A stretch of DNA of 64,000 nucleotides from NCBI GenBank assembly GCA_012931725.1, contig CM022947.1:19745817-19809816 (forward strand). The letters are read 5' to 3'. The position numbers and the translations under genes were made by a program. This DNA is from Litsea cubeba (taxonomy: Eukaryota > Streptophyta > Magnoliopsida > Laurales > Lauraceae). The notes below the pieces were generated by a model. The model made no database searches and was not told where the DNA came from. It saw nothing but the letters and a program-made list of their open reading frames with translations. This document shows positions 55,199 to 64,000 of this stretch, in pieces; the stretch's first letter is position 1; each line of letters begins with the position of its first letter.

Positions 55199-55735
55199 TG
55201 TTAGTTTTTTTTTCGAAAATTTCTGAAACAAGACTACATCCATTAGTAATCACAAGAATATAATGATCATAAATGGGAAGTTCTATGGTTTCGTCTTTTC
55301 AAATTGCTCGAGGGAGATGACCCAAGCAATATGAGGAAGGCAAAATGCCATAGAGGGTACAATTGTTCTGATCGCAGGTATGGTAAGCCCAGAATGAGCG
55401 TCCCAGTGACTGCTAGAAGCAATTGTGAACTTAAATTCGACTTATCGAGAAGCAAAGCTTGCTCGAGATAAGAAGAATATAAAGTTTGGAGTTACAGATG
55501 TGCCGGTCGCAATACAGTACCCTGAAAGGGCGTACTAGTACCGCTAGACACAAATGTTTTGAGACCGCATCCATGAGATGAGATTCTCTGTTTGAAAGGT
55601 CAAATTGGATTCATCAAAGAGAGCAGATGGTATTCCAATCTGAACACGGGCTCAGCGATTTCCGCGAGCGCCAGTGCTCAGAAAGAAATGAACCATAATT
55701 TCTCGAATCTGAATCTAAAAATGACGAGTTTTTTT
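55199..55735 (-). other. Partial leader of element B
   Basis: Matches 13480-14011 of A, including one GAGCACTGGCGCTCGCGG module (55640-55700). It ends at a homopolymer directly at the gap. No protein. Confidence 0.75.
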
Positions 55736-55835
55736 NNNNNNNNNNNNNNNNNNNNNNNNNNNNNNNNNNNNNNNNNNNNNNNNNNNNNNNNNNNNNNNNN
55801 NNNNNNNNNNNNNNNNNNNNNNNNNNNNNNNNNNN
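55736..55835. other. Assembly gap, 100 N
   Basis: Exactly 100 undetermined bases, a common placeholder for unknown length. The left edge is a T/A homopolymer in the leader of B. Confidence 0.98.
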
Positions 55836-55836
55836 G

Positions 55837-56010
55837 GCGTCGCAGGGCCGAACAAATCGAGTTTGTTCGGCCCTATGTGGCCGAACGAATCACATTGAAC
55901 ATGACAGCTCGGTGAATCTGATTCGTTTGGCCACATAGGGCCGAACAAACTCGAGTGGTTCGGCCTCGTGTGGCCGAACAAACTCAATTTGTTCGACCCT
56001 GCGACGTCGA
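55837..56010. repeat. Foldback repeat of GGCCGAACAAACTCG units
   Basis: Arms 55858-55892 and 55919-55953 are inverted copies over 35 bp with one mismatch. Outer segments (GCGTCGCAGGGCCGAACAAA versus 55975-56008) are also inverted copies. Within it the motif TTTGTTCGGCC and its complement recur about eight times. It could be a MITE or satellite fragment. The left end is hidden by the gap. Confidence 0.75.
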
Positions 56011-56039
56011 ACAAACTCAATTTGAGCCCGAATCAAAAT

Positions 56040-56370
56040 GACAGAAACACATTAGAAATGTTGAGCTTCATTTGGCCATTGAGAAGGAGAGGGAGAGAGG
56101 AAGGGGAGAAGGTGGGCGGGCAGCGGTCGGCGACGAGCAGGGAGAGGGAAAATAGAGAGGGAGAATGAGAGGAAGAGGGAGAAGGAGAGAGGGTGGGCGG
56201 GCGGCGATGGACAGGGTTTAGGGTTTAATAGGGAGAGGGAAATAGAGTGGGAGAAGGTGTGAGGCCCCACCCCTGGTGGACCCTCAATTTGAATTTGAAT
56301 ACTATAAATTAGCCTAAGTATATTAATTGTACTAATTATGGGGGCTTAGTGGGGGTAGTTATGTATTTTC
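56040..56370. other. GA-rich low-complexity block and AT-rich flank
   Basis: 56075-56255 is GAGAGG-rich with two partial repeats (GGGCGGGCAGCGG-TCG, GGGCGGGCGGCGATGG). Then AT-rich DNA leads to the LINE insertion point. No gene is recognised. Confidence 0.5.
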
Positions 56371-56381
56371 CTAGGTTTTAG
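56371..56381. repeat. LINE target site duplication (3' side)
   Basis: CTAGGTTTTAG, repeated at 62114-62124. The match may extend two T residues into the poly-T. Confidence 0.85.
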
Positions 56382-56632
56382 TTTTTTTTTGCTAAAAGGC
56401 AATTGAATTAAAGAGAGAAAAGGGGAACAAAAGCTGGGAAGCCAGTTAGAGGTGAGCCAAAAGAGGCCACAAAAGCAAAATAAGAAAAAAGAGAAAAGAG
56501 GAAAAGGAAAAGACCCAAAGAGCTATAAGTTCTCTAACAGAGGAGAATCAAAAGGAAAGCTACAAAAAGCCTTTAGAGGCCTGCCAGAAAAAGGCTTGTC
56601 AATTCGACTGAGAGAGGAAGAGAGGAGCTCAG

Positions 56633-59600
56633 TCAAGTAGTACTTGGCCTTCGTCTGAGAAGCTCTAAATTTCTATAGGTAAGGTCGTTTCTACATTTCC
56701 AAATTACATAAATGGTGGAGAAAAAAATAGTAGATGCACCTTTCCTTGCAAGCTTGTCACTGTTATGGGAGATGTCAAACCATATTTTGGTGGGGGATAG
56801 GACAACAGCCGGCCTCACCCCGGCAGCAAGGAGGATCCAGTTCCAAATGGAGAAAGCAAAATAGCATTGAAAGAAGAGGTGCAGGACAGACTCCAAACTG
56901 TATTCACACAGACAACACCGAGAAGCAAGATTGAACCCAATGGATTGAGCCCAGTCTTGAGTTGGTGTTTTGCAAAGCATCAACCTCCAAGCAAAGATGG
57001 AAATTCTGGGTTGCAACAAGGAGTTCCAGACTAGAGGGGCCCACTCCACAGTATCACTTCTAAGCCTGATGAGATCCCAAGCTTCCTTGAGGGAGATGTT
57101 TTTACTAGGATGGGCAAACCAAACTATGACGTCTTCTGAAGCCGGATTTAGGGAGATCAAACTGAGAGCTTGAGTGAGAAGAGCAGCAGCATCAGGAGGA
57201 ATGTCCAAGGGGATCACCCATTGGGCTCCATCCCAGAGAGAGTGAATCTTCTGGTTGCGGGGGAAAGAGAAAGAGGGGAAGAGAGAGTCCAGACTAGCCT
57301 CACCAGCCCACTTATCAGCCCAGACATCCACCTTCTTACCATTCCCAATACACCAGGAGCAGCCCGAGAAGAGATGATGACTGTAAAATCTGATTTTGCG
57401 CCAGATGCAAGACCCATATTTTGTAGAGGAAGGGCTCCATATAGCAGATTTTGGAAAATATTTTTGTGACATCCAAGTCGCCCACAGGGAGGAGGAGGAA
57501 ATATAGCAGCCCATTTTGAGAAAAGAGGCCACATTCTGATCATTGATTCGTCTGATGCCAAGACCACCTTCTAGCGTGGGGCGACAGACAACCTCCCAGC
57601 GGATCTGATTCCTTCTTGTTCTAGAAGCTTGAGCAGACCAGAGGAAATTCCTCATCAAACGCTCCATGTGATTGGAAACAGACTTTGGGAGAGGGAAAAC
57701 CAAAGAAATTGTGGATAGCCAAACTACTCAGCACATGTCTGACCAAAACTCTTCGCCCTGCCAAAGACAAAAGCCTAGACTTCCATTCTGAGATTTTGGA
57801 GAAGAACCTTCCAGCAGAGGGTTAAAATGATGTCCTTTGGGGCTGCCAATAAAGAGAGGAGCTCCAAGGTATGTAGAGGAGAGAGAGTGATCTGTAAGCT
57901 CTGTAATGGCTAGAATTTGGCTCTTGGTTCTCCTACTGCAGTTACCAAGGAAGAGCTTACTCTTTCTGGGATTAATGGACTGCCCAGAGCTGGATTGATA
58001 GCTGGTTAGAACCTCTTTCAGAGCAAGAATGCTTTTTTTTGTGTCCTTTTAGAAAGATTAGGATGTCATCTGCATAAAAGAGGTGGCAAGGGGTGGAGGA
58101 GACATTGGATATGGGGGAAATAAGATTGTTAGTGAGCAGGTTTTGGATGTTGAGGCCTAAGACTTCTTCAGCGAGGATGAACAAGTAGGGGGAGAGAGGA
58201 TCTCCTTGCCTAAGCCCACAATTGGAATGAAAGAAACCACAGGGAGTTCTATTGATGAGAACTGATCCCTTGGTTGTACAAACACATTCTTTAATTAATT
58301 TAACCCAAGCATCAGAGAAGCCAAAGAAGGCAAGGGCCTTGAACAAGAAGGACCAGCTGAGTTTATCAAAAGCTTTGGAGATGTCAGGTTGCATACAAAG
58401 AGAGCCACCTCTCATTTTGGAATGTAGTTTTTGGAATAACTCATGGGCTAAGGCTATGTGGTGGTGTATAGATCTGCCTTTGACAAAGGCAGCCTGGTTG
58501 ACAGTAATGAGAGAAGGAAGAAGCAAAGATAGTCTAAAGGAGAGGATTTTAGCAATGATTTTGTAAGAAAAATTAAGCAGGCTAATTGGCCTAAAGTCAG
58601 AGAAAGAGCTGGGGGATTTGGCTTTTAGGGATGAGGGTGATAAAGTAGGCATTTGAGGCTTTGTAGAGCTTACCAGAGGAGAAAAAATGTTGCACTGCCT
58701 TGATCACTGTAGGACCAGTGATATGCCAAGTAGAAGTGAAGAAGGATCCTGAGAAACCATCAGGGCCTGGAGAGTTGTCCTTAGGAAGCGCAAAGACTGC
58801 ATTTTTTATTTCTGTAGCATCCGGAATAGCTGATAAGCAGATGTTTTGGGCAGATGAAACTTTGTTGCTATCTGTGGAGAAGAGGCCATCAGAAGGATCT
58901 GGATGGGAGAGTTGAGCTATTGAAGAGAAATGGTTTACTGCCAAGTGTTGAATCTGTCTTTGGTCTTCGACCCAAACTCCTTCCGAGAGGATCCTATCAA
59001 TGCGATTTGCTGTGCCTCTTGACTTTGCAGAAGCATGGAAAAAGGCTGTGTTCCTATCACCCTCCTTAAGCCAATTGATTCTGGATTTTTGGCGCCAGTG
59101 GGTTTCCTGAATTTGAAGCCAATTATGAAGAGAAGTTTTTGCCTCAGCAAGCTCTTGGTGAAGAAGGTCCGACGGCTCAACATCAAGGAGAGTTTGGACA
59201 TATTGGACTTTGGTTTCAGCTTGGAGCACTTTTAGCCTAAGGTCTCCAAAGACAGACTTATTCCAGGCCTTAAGGACCAACTTCATCAACTTCAGATTTT
59301 GAGATAAGACATATTGAGGGTGACCCACTAATCCTGGGTCCCAATTCTCTTGCACCAGTCTGAGAAAATCTGGATGTTGAGTCCACATGGTTTCAAATTT
59401 GAAAGGAGCATTTGTAGGGGGAAGGTGTTGTATGTGAGAAAGGAGCAGGGGGCAGTGATTAGAAGAGATCTTAGGGAGATGAGTGAGGTGGGGGTCACAG
59501 GAGAGGGAAATCCACTGGTGGTTGCAGAGAGCACGATCTACTCTAGCAGCTACATAGCTTGAGCCTCTGCGGTTATTTGACCAGGTGTAGGAGTTACCTG

Positions 59601-60126
59601 AGTACCCCAAATCTTGCAGCCCTGAATTAATGATCATTTGCTGGAAGTCTGTATTTAGACGGGAAGGCCTGAAGCTCAATTTCTCTGAGGCAGAGGAGAT
59701 GGAGTTGAAGTCGCCTATAGCACACCAAGGGGTGTTGGTGGAGGAAGACTTGGAGGTGAGGTAGTCCCAGAGAACTCTTCTCTGAATGTAATTTGTTGAA
59801 GCATAAATCCCAGTGAGTAGGCATTAGGTACCCAAAGTTGGGTCAAGGAAAGAAATGGAAAGATGCTGGGAGGAGAAGTCAGAAATGGATAGATTGAGAG
59901 AAGAGTTAGATTTGAACAAACACCAAATGGAGGCATTTGATAGAGGATTATTAGAGAGGAAACCGTCAAAACCAAGGGAAGCCAGCAAAGAAGAGGGAGG
60001 GACAGAGGTCATGGGCTCAGCAAGAAAGATAATGTCTGGAGATTTAGAAGAAGTCAGATGGTAGAGGGTTCTGTGGGTTGGGGAGTTGGCAATACCCCTG
60101 CAATTCCAATATAGGATTGTAATCAT
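56633..60126 (-). pseudogene. LINE ORF2: endonuclease, reverse transcriptase, zf-RVT
   Basis: The ATG at 60126 begins MITILYWNCRGIANSPTHR, the start of the AP-type endonuclease that nicks target DNA. The endonuclease continues at 59679 (YTWSNNRRG, RVDRALCN, SNHCPLLL). RT follows: PISLLNFSYKIIAKILSFRL, DISKAFDKLSW, GLRQGDPLSPYLF and the catalytic YADD near 58070. The C-terminal zf-RVT region (GNGKKVDVWADKW; cysteine-rich ASRCCLCEYSLESVLHLFFQC) ends at 56633. Frames change near 59820, 58640, 58030 and 57705, so no complete protein is made. Confidence 0.9.
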
Positions 60127-62096
60127 TTCAAACTTGGTAGGGAGGAGAGGCCACCATCTGAGCTCCTAGTGATAGGCTTGGAAGAGGAGGAAGCCTTTTT
60201 AGATTTGGCTCTAGATTTCTTAGTTTTGTTGGGAAGGGGTGAGAGGTCCACTATCAGCGAGGTGGCAGAAGGCAGGGTAGGGAGCTTAGGGATTTGGGAT
60301 TGGTTAAGGGGGCTGGAGGTATCTGCATCAGGGTGAGGGGAGAGGAGGGTAGAACAAAGGTTTGCAGAGGTAGGATCAAGGAGAGAGCAATTTTCCAAGA
60401 CAGAGAAAAGGTTAGAGGTATTTAGTGTAGGTGTAGGAATTTTATCCAAAATTTCGAGCATAATTTCTTGAGGCAGAGCCTCTAGCCTGGAGGAATTGCT
60501 GGGGGCAGGAATATTGGGAGGGGAGGAAGGGAGGGGTTTGTCCTTAGAGGAAGTAGGGATGAGGGTAGAGGCTGCTGTAATTGGCTGAGAGAGGTGTAGG
60601 GGGTTAGAGGAAATTGGGACAGGGGGAGGGGTTGCTGTAAATGTCTGAGAGAGGTCTAGCGGGGTTAAGGTGGTGGTTGGAGGGACAACAGAGGATAAGG
60701 AGTCCGGGGAGAGGAGAAGAGGGGGTCAGCCAAGTGAGATGGTACTGGGAGAGGAATGGGGTTGGCAGTATTAGTAACAGGGACGGGTAGAAGGGTGGGA
60801 GGTTTCCCCATAATACCTTCAGCTCCATTGGGAGCTGGCAGAGAAGGCTTGGGTTTAGGGATTGGGGGAAAGGATTTACATTGGCTCTTAGCATGAGAAG
60901 TGGATAAACATTTAGGACAGGGTAAGTTTTCATAGTAGACAGAGAGAATGACCTCCGATTCCCCTTCAAGATCCACTTTGATTTCTGGGGGCTTAGGTTT
61001 GGATAGATCTAAGTTTACCAAAACTCTGGCAAAAGTGAAGAGTTTCTGAGAAGCAGTGATATCATCTAGTTTTATAGGGTGGCCAATTGCACTTGCAATG
61101 GAGAAAAGGATGTTGCTACTCCAACAGTGGTAAGGGACTCCATGAATTCTGATCCAGACTGGGTGCAGGGTAGGCCAGGTGAAAGGGCCTTGGCTAGGGG
61201 ACCAGGGCAGAAGGTGGAGCTTTTTTTCTTGGAGAGAAATAGGGGATAAGGATAGAGCATAGTCTCTGTCTACTATGTCACTAAATCTAAACAGAAAGTG
61301 GCCCTTATCAGTTAGGGAGATTAAACATGGTTTGGAGAGCTTCCAGTTAGAGTTGATTTGCCAGGTTAGCCATTCAACAGTGGGTCTTTTACCCAGAAAT
61401 CTACCAATAACCGCATTGGAGAAGGATTGCTTACTGGGCTCTATCATGGCAGAGGGGATTTTCATCTGAAGTTGGCCATCAACGATAGAGGAAGGGGGGT
61501 AGTCTACTGGAGCTAAAGGACTAGAATTTGGGGAAAAGAGCAGACCAGCTAGAGGGAGAAGGAGGATTGGGCTGCAGGGGTTTCTCTGATTGGGTGGGGT
61601 TTGGCTGCAGGGGTTTCTCTGGTGGGGAGGGCACTAATTTAAGGATCTGAACCAAGATCTGTACAGGGAGGGAGATTAGCTGAGCAGAAGAAAAGGAGGG
61701 GTCTGGAGACTTGGAGGGAGAAGAGGGGCGAGCTAAACAGGGGGGAGCAGCTAGGTTAAGAGAGATAGGGAGCCTGCTAGTATAAGATGAAAGAATACCT
61801 GTTAAGTGCTGATGCAAGAGGTTTAACTCGGCTTGGTCCCAGGGCAGAGGAGGAGGGGAGGGCGGAAGAGGGTCTGTAATCTGATCGGAGGGTTTTTGAT
61901 GGCATACCTCTGGGTGATTGAAAGTGACGAAGGAGGGTGGAGGCTATAGTGCTGGTAGGGAAGAAGATGGCAGAGAGGAGTGATTTTTTGACAGAGGGGG
62001 GAAATCTGAGCTCTGAAAAAGGGGGGAAGCAGCTGGCGATGGATTCTGGGAGGAGGAGGAGTTCAGCCCTAAGAGTTCGGGCTTGTCTCCAGACAT
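60123..62096 (-). pseudogene. LINE ORF1: nucleic-acid-binding protein (DUF4283, zinc knuckle)
   Basis: ATG at 62096. The N-terminus contains the FPPL motif common in plant LINE ORF1 and is cut by TAG about 51 codons in (near 61945). The core (61465-60665) holds a DUF4283-like domain (FLGKRPTVEWLTWQINSNWK, WIRIHGVPYHCW) and a CCHC knuckle, CPKCLSTSHAKSQC. The tail (60461-60123) is Lys/Ser-rich (KTKKSRAKSKKASSSSK). Its TGA overlaps the ORF2 start as ATGA at 60126-60123. Frames differ between the three pieces. Confidence 0.8.
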
Positions 62097-62113
62097 TGCA
62101 ACGTTTTGACGAA

Positions 62114-62124
62114 CTAGGTTTTAG
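62114..62124. repeat. LINE target site duplication (5' side)
   Basis: CTAGGTTTTAG, matching 56371-56381. Confidence 0.85.
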
Positions 62125-62280
62125 TTAGATTAGTCTAATTGTGTGATTAATAGAATTAATAGGGTGTCTTTTACAATTTTAGATGTGTTAGTTTGTTAGG
62201 GGCCCTAGCAAGATATTAGTATGGTCCATAGGGGGGGTTTCCACTAAAGTACCTTCTAGAACCTCACCTAAATACCCTCT

Positions 62281-62349
62281 ACCCTAACCCTAACCCATTC
62301 TAACCCCAAGGGCATTTTTGTCCCTAGCCCTAAAACCCAACCTATATAA
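62281..62349 (+). promoter_or_regulatory. Promoter-like cluster: telo-box and TATA
   Basis: ACCCTAACCCTAACCC at 62281-62296 is an interstitial telomere-type motif (a telo-box in plant promoters). TATATAA lies at 62343-62349 and is followed by CT-rich leader-like sequence. Together they resemble a plant promoter or an LTR U3/R. No dependable coding region follows. Confidence 0.35.
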
Positions 62350-62930
62350 GCTAAGCCCTCCCTCACCCAACGAAGCTACTGTTCATCTCTTCTCTCAATT
62401 CCCATCTCTTTTCTCTCTTCTTCTTCCCCACTTCTCTCCAACGAACCTTCATCTTCCCCCCAATTCCACTGTCTGTCCTTTTCTCTTTCTCTTCCGGGAA
62501 TCCCCAGCTCTTGTAGAGGACCTTAATCAGGACTCCCCAGACGATCAACAACCGAGGAAACCCCTTTTTACTAGCTGGTTTTCTATTATTCTCTCTTTTC
62601 CTTCTACCTTCAATCAATCACTGCAAGTGCTCTATGCTGGTAACTTAGAATGCATGATTTTTCTTCCTCTTGATTATGCAAATTCCAATTCTTGTTTATA
62701 CATGTTTAAATTTATCTTGGAGCTTGTCTTTCAGTTTTTCTTTGGCCATTGATGGATGAGGTTGCCTCATTTGGAAGATCGATGGTCTGGATTGATGGAT
62801 GGTTGGGCATTGAAGTGTTTTTATGATTCTTTTATTTATCTAATGAAATGGCTGGATGGGAAATGGGTTGAGGAGGAGAATTCCAGAGTTGGGGGTGATC
62901 TGTAGTAGAATTTCCGGATGTGAACAGTGG
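62350..62930 (+). other. CT-rich leader-like stretch, no gene confirmed
   Basis: Pyrimidine-rich DNA with an open frame (62318-62752) of low-complexity Leu/Phe/Ser/Pro composition that matches no family I know. It may be the leader of a transcript from the upstream TATA. Confidence 0.3.
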
Positions 62931-62939
62931 AAACCCTCT

Positions 62940-63640
62940 CTGTTTGCGTTGAGACCGGGACACAGGTGGGCCACCCGATGGTAGATCCGAACCGTGGATC
63001 TGATAGAGGACCCACGTGCGACACTAGAGGGGCTGGTCCCATGGTGTGTGGACGTCCCCTTGCCCTTGATCAAATATCTGATCAAAGGAAGAGTGGACCG
63101 TTGTGTAGAAAACCAGTTTTGGCTTGATTGGCTGTGGGACCCACGGATTGATCCGATCATAGATCTGGTCCGTCCATTGGGCCGGATATGGTGGGGCGAC
63201 CATGGGGGAGGAGTCTGATCTGGTCCTTAATCAGGGAAGGGCCATGATCCATGTTCGAATGGCGGGGGACACCAAACTGTTTTAAACCAAAACCGTGGCA
63301 GGGACTTATTCCATTTTTTAGAGACTGTGGGGCCCAGGTGGGCCACCTCTGGAAATCAGAACCCCACATCTGCTAGAGGGGTCTGGGCGAACCTAATGGT
63401 GGTGGACCCATGGAGATCGAGTCCCATCTGGCCCCTCATCTCAAGGTTTTACACACTACTGGCGTCATTAACTAAGAGGGTTTTTATTTTTTAAAACACC
63501 AGGTTGTGGGGCCCGGTAGGGTTACTTGATGCCAATCAGGACCTTAGGATCTGTTGTGGGGCCTTGGACGACCTGGATGATGAAGGCTGATCTTGGACCC
63601 TTGATCAGTGGGGCCTAAGATTCCTGTATTTTCCAACCGC
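62940..63640. repeat. Degenerate GGGCCCAC-rich repeat modules
   Basis: At least three or four diverged blocks (about 62957, 63127, 63328, 63505) share GTGGGGCCCAGGTGGGCCAC, then GATC-GAACC--GGATCTG-TAGAGG and a TGG-CCCATGG end. Spacing is irregular (150-200 bp). This looks like an old noncoding repeat family. Confidence 0.45.
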
Positions 63641-64000
63641 AGGCGAGACTGTTAGAAACCATTACAGAACTCAGTTCTGTTATGGAGTTCTGTGGGAACA
63701 GGTGGGAGAGATGATGGTGACGTGTGAGAGAGGATAGAGATGAGTGAGGTATGGTGGTCTGAGGATGCCTGGGAATAAGAGAGGAGAGAGAGAGAATGGA
63801 CCTTTTGACTCAGACATTATAATAAATAACAAAGAGAAGGGGGGATGGCTGGGCACTTTTTATATGGGACCCCATTCGTTTTAGATTTACCCCCATTAAT
63901 TTTAGAAAATAGAATAAAGACTCATTTAGTCTCTATTGAATCAAATTAAAGGTGGGATCCTTAAGATTATACCTTTGGGAATCACATTAGCCCCACCTCT
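63641..64000. other. No gene seen
   Basis: It contains a short palindrome (ACAGAACT-C-AGTTCTGT near 63664-63680) and a GAGA-rich stretch near 63780. Otherwise plain noncoding sequence to the window end. Confidence 0.4.

Larger units (their letters stand above)
36425..55735 (-). mobile_element. Element B: Tat/Ogre-like Ty3/gypsy retrotransposon, 5' end lost at the gap
   Basis: Same family as A, opposite orientation. Reading on the minus strand from 55735: partial leader, ORF1, gag, protease, RT, RNase H, archaeal-type RNase H, integrase, tandem arrays, antisense PMD gene, polypurine tract, 3' LTR. The leader stops at an A/T run corresponding to ~13480 in A. The rest of the leader and the 5' LTR (together ~3.7 kb by comparison with A) are in or beyond the 100-N gap. 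Most ORFs carry frameshifts. B differs from A at many sites and contains the pol region A lacks, so it is an independent copy, not an inverted duplication of A. Confidence 0.9.
56382..62113 (-). mobile_element. LINE (L1-type non-LTR retrotransposon), full length, decayed
   Basis: 5.7 kb on the minus strand. It ends with a short A tail (T9 at 56382-56390 on the plus strand) and is flanked by an 11-13 bp duplication. ORF1 (62096 to ~60123) and ORF2 (60126 to 56633) are in the usual order: DUF4283-like domain with a zinc knuckle, AP endonuclease, RT, zf-RVT. The long duplication and complete 5' end mark a full-length insertion. Several frameshifts and an early ORF1 stop make it inactive. Confidence 0.95.

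Noticed and set aside
9788..55735. A and B as one inverted duplication event
   Set aside because: B contains ~3.4 kb of pol absent from A, the leader and LTR sequences differ throughout, and A has its own matching TSDs.
55592..56020. ORFs crossing the gap
   Set aside because: They run through undetermined bases, so the reading frame across them is meaningless.
62318..62752. A 144-residue protein gene
   Set aside because: Low-complexity Leu/Phe/Ser/Pro composition, no recognisable domain, and it overlaps the TATA and leader-like sequence.

Overview
The window is plant nuclear DNA made almost entirely of transposable elements. Evidence for a plant: Ty3/gypsy elements of the Tat/Ogre type with a captured plant mobile domain (PMD) gene, a Ty1/copia element primed by initiator tRNA-Met, a plant LINE with a DUF4283-like ORF1, a FAR1-RELATED gene relic, and a CACTA terminus. 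I cannot name the species. No intact host gene is evident. There are 100 Ns at 55736-55835.

Layout. (1) 1-9782 is older host-like DNA. It holds a degenerate FAR1/FHY3-family relic (minus strand, 1680-4590) carrying an LTR-like insertion, a CACTA-type terminus at 4591 that abuts the relic's open exon, a short RadA-like exon, another exon-like block, and a promoter/5'-exon-like region near 9180-9660. (2) 9788-36356 is element A, a giant Tat/Ogre-like Ty3/gypsy retrotransposon on the plus strand, flanked by TATAT duplications. It has ~2.58-kb LTRs, ORF1, gag, a protease fused in frame to the integrase C-terminus (RT, RNase H and most of integrase deleted), two tandem-repeat arrays, and an antisense spliced PMD gene. 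(3) 29405-36257 is a 6.85-kb copia element (minus strand) nested inside the 3' LTR of A, with GATGC duplications. (4) 36425-55735 is element B, a second member of the A family in the opposite orientation. It keeps RT, RNase H, the archaeal-type RNase H and integrase, plus the clearest copy of the antisense PMD gene. Its 5' leader and 5' LTR are lost in or beyond the assembly gap. (5) 55836-64000 holds a foldback repeat and a full-length LINE (56382-62113, minus strand) with an 11-13 bp target duplication. After that come a TATA/telo-box promoter-like stretch and degenerate GGGCCCAC-rich repeat modules.

How the parts relate. A and B lie tail to tail, 68 bp apart, and form a very large imperfect inverted repeat. 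B shows what A lost: about 3.4 kb of pol was removed across an AAAATGG microhomology, so A would depend on enzymes supplied in trans. Both copies carry, between pol and the 3' LTR, an oppositely oriented gene with its own TATA box, three phase-1 introns bounded by GT/AG, a PMD (PF10536-type) domain, an acidic/basic middle and a coiled-coil tail. This antisense passenger gene is the most interesting system here. Both copies are now broken by nonsense changes and small indels. All recognisable coding units are damaged or incomplete, apart from the ORF1, gag and PR::INT-tail frames of A, which remain open.
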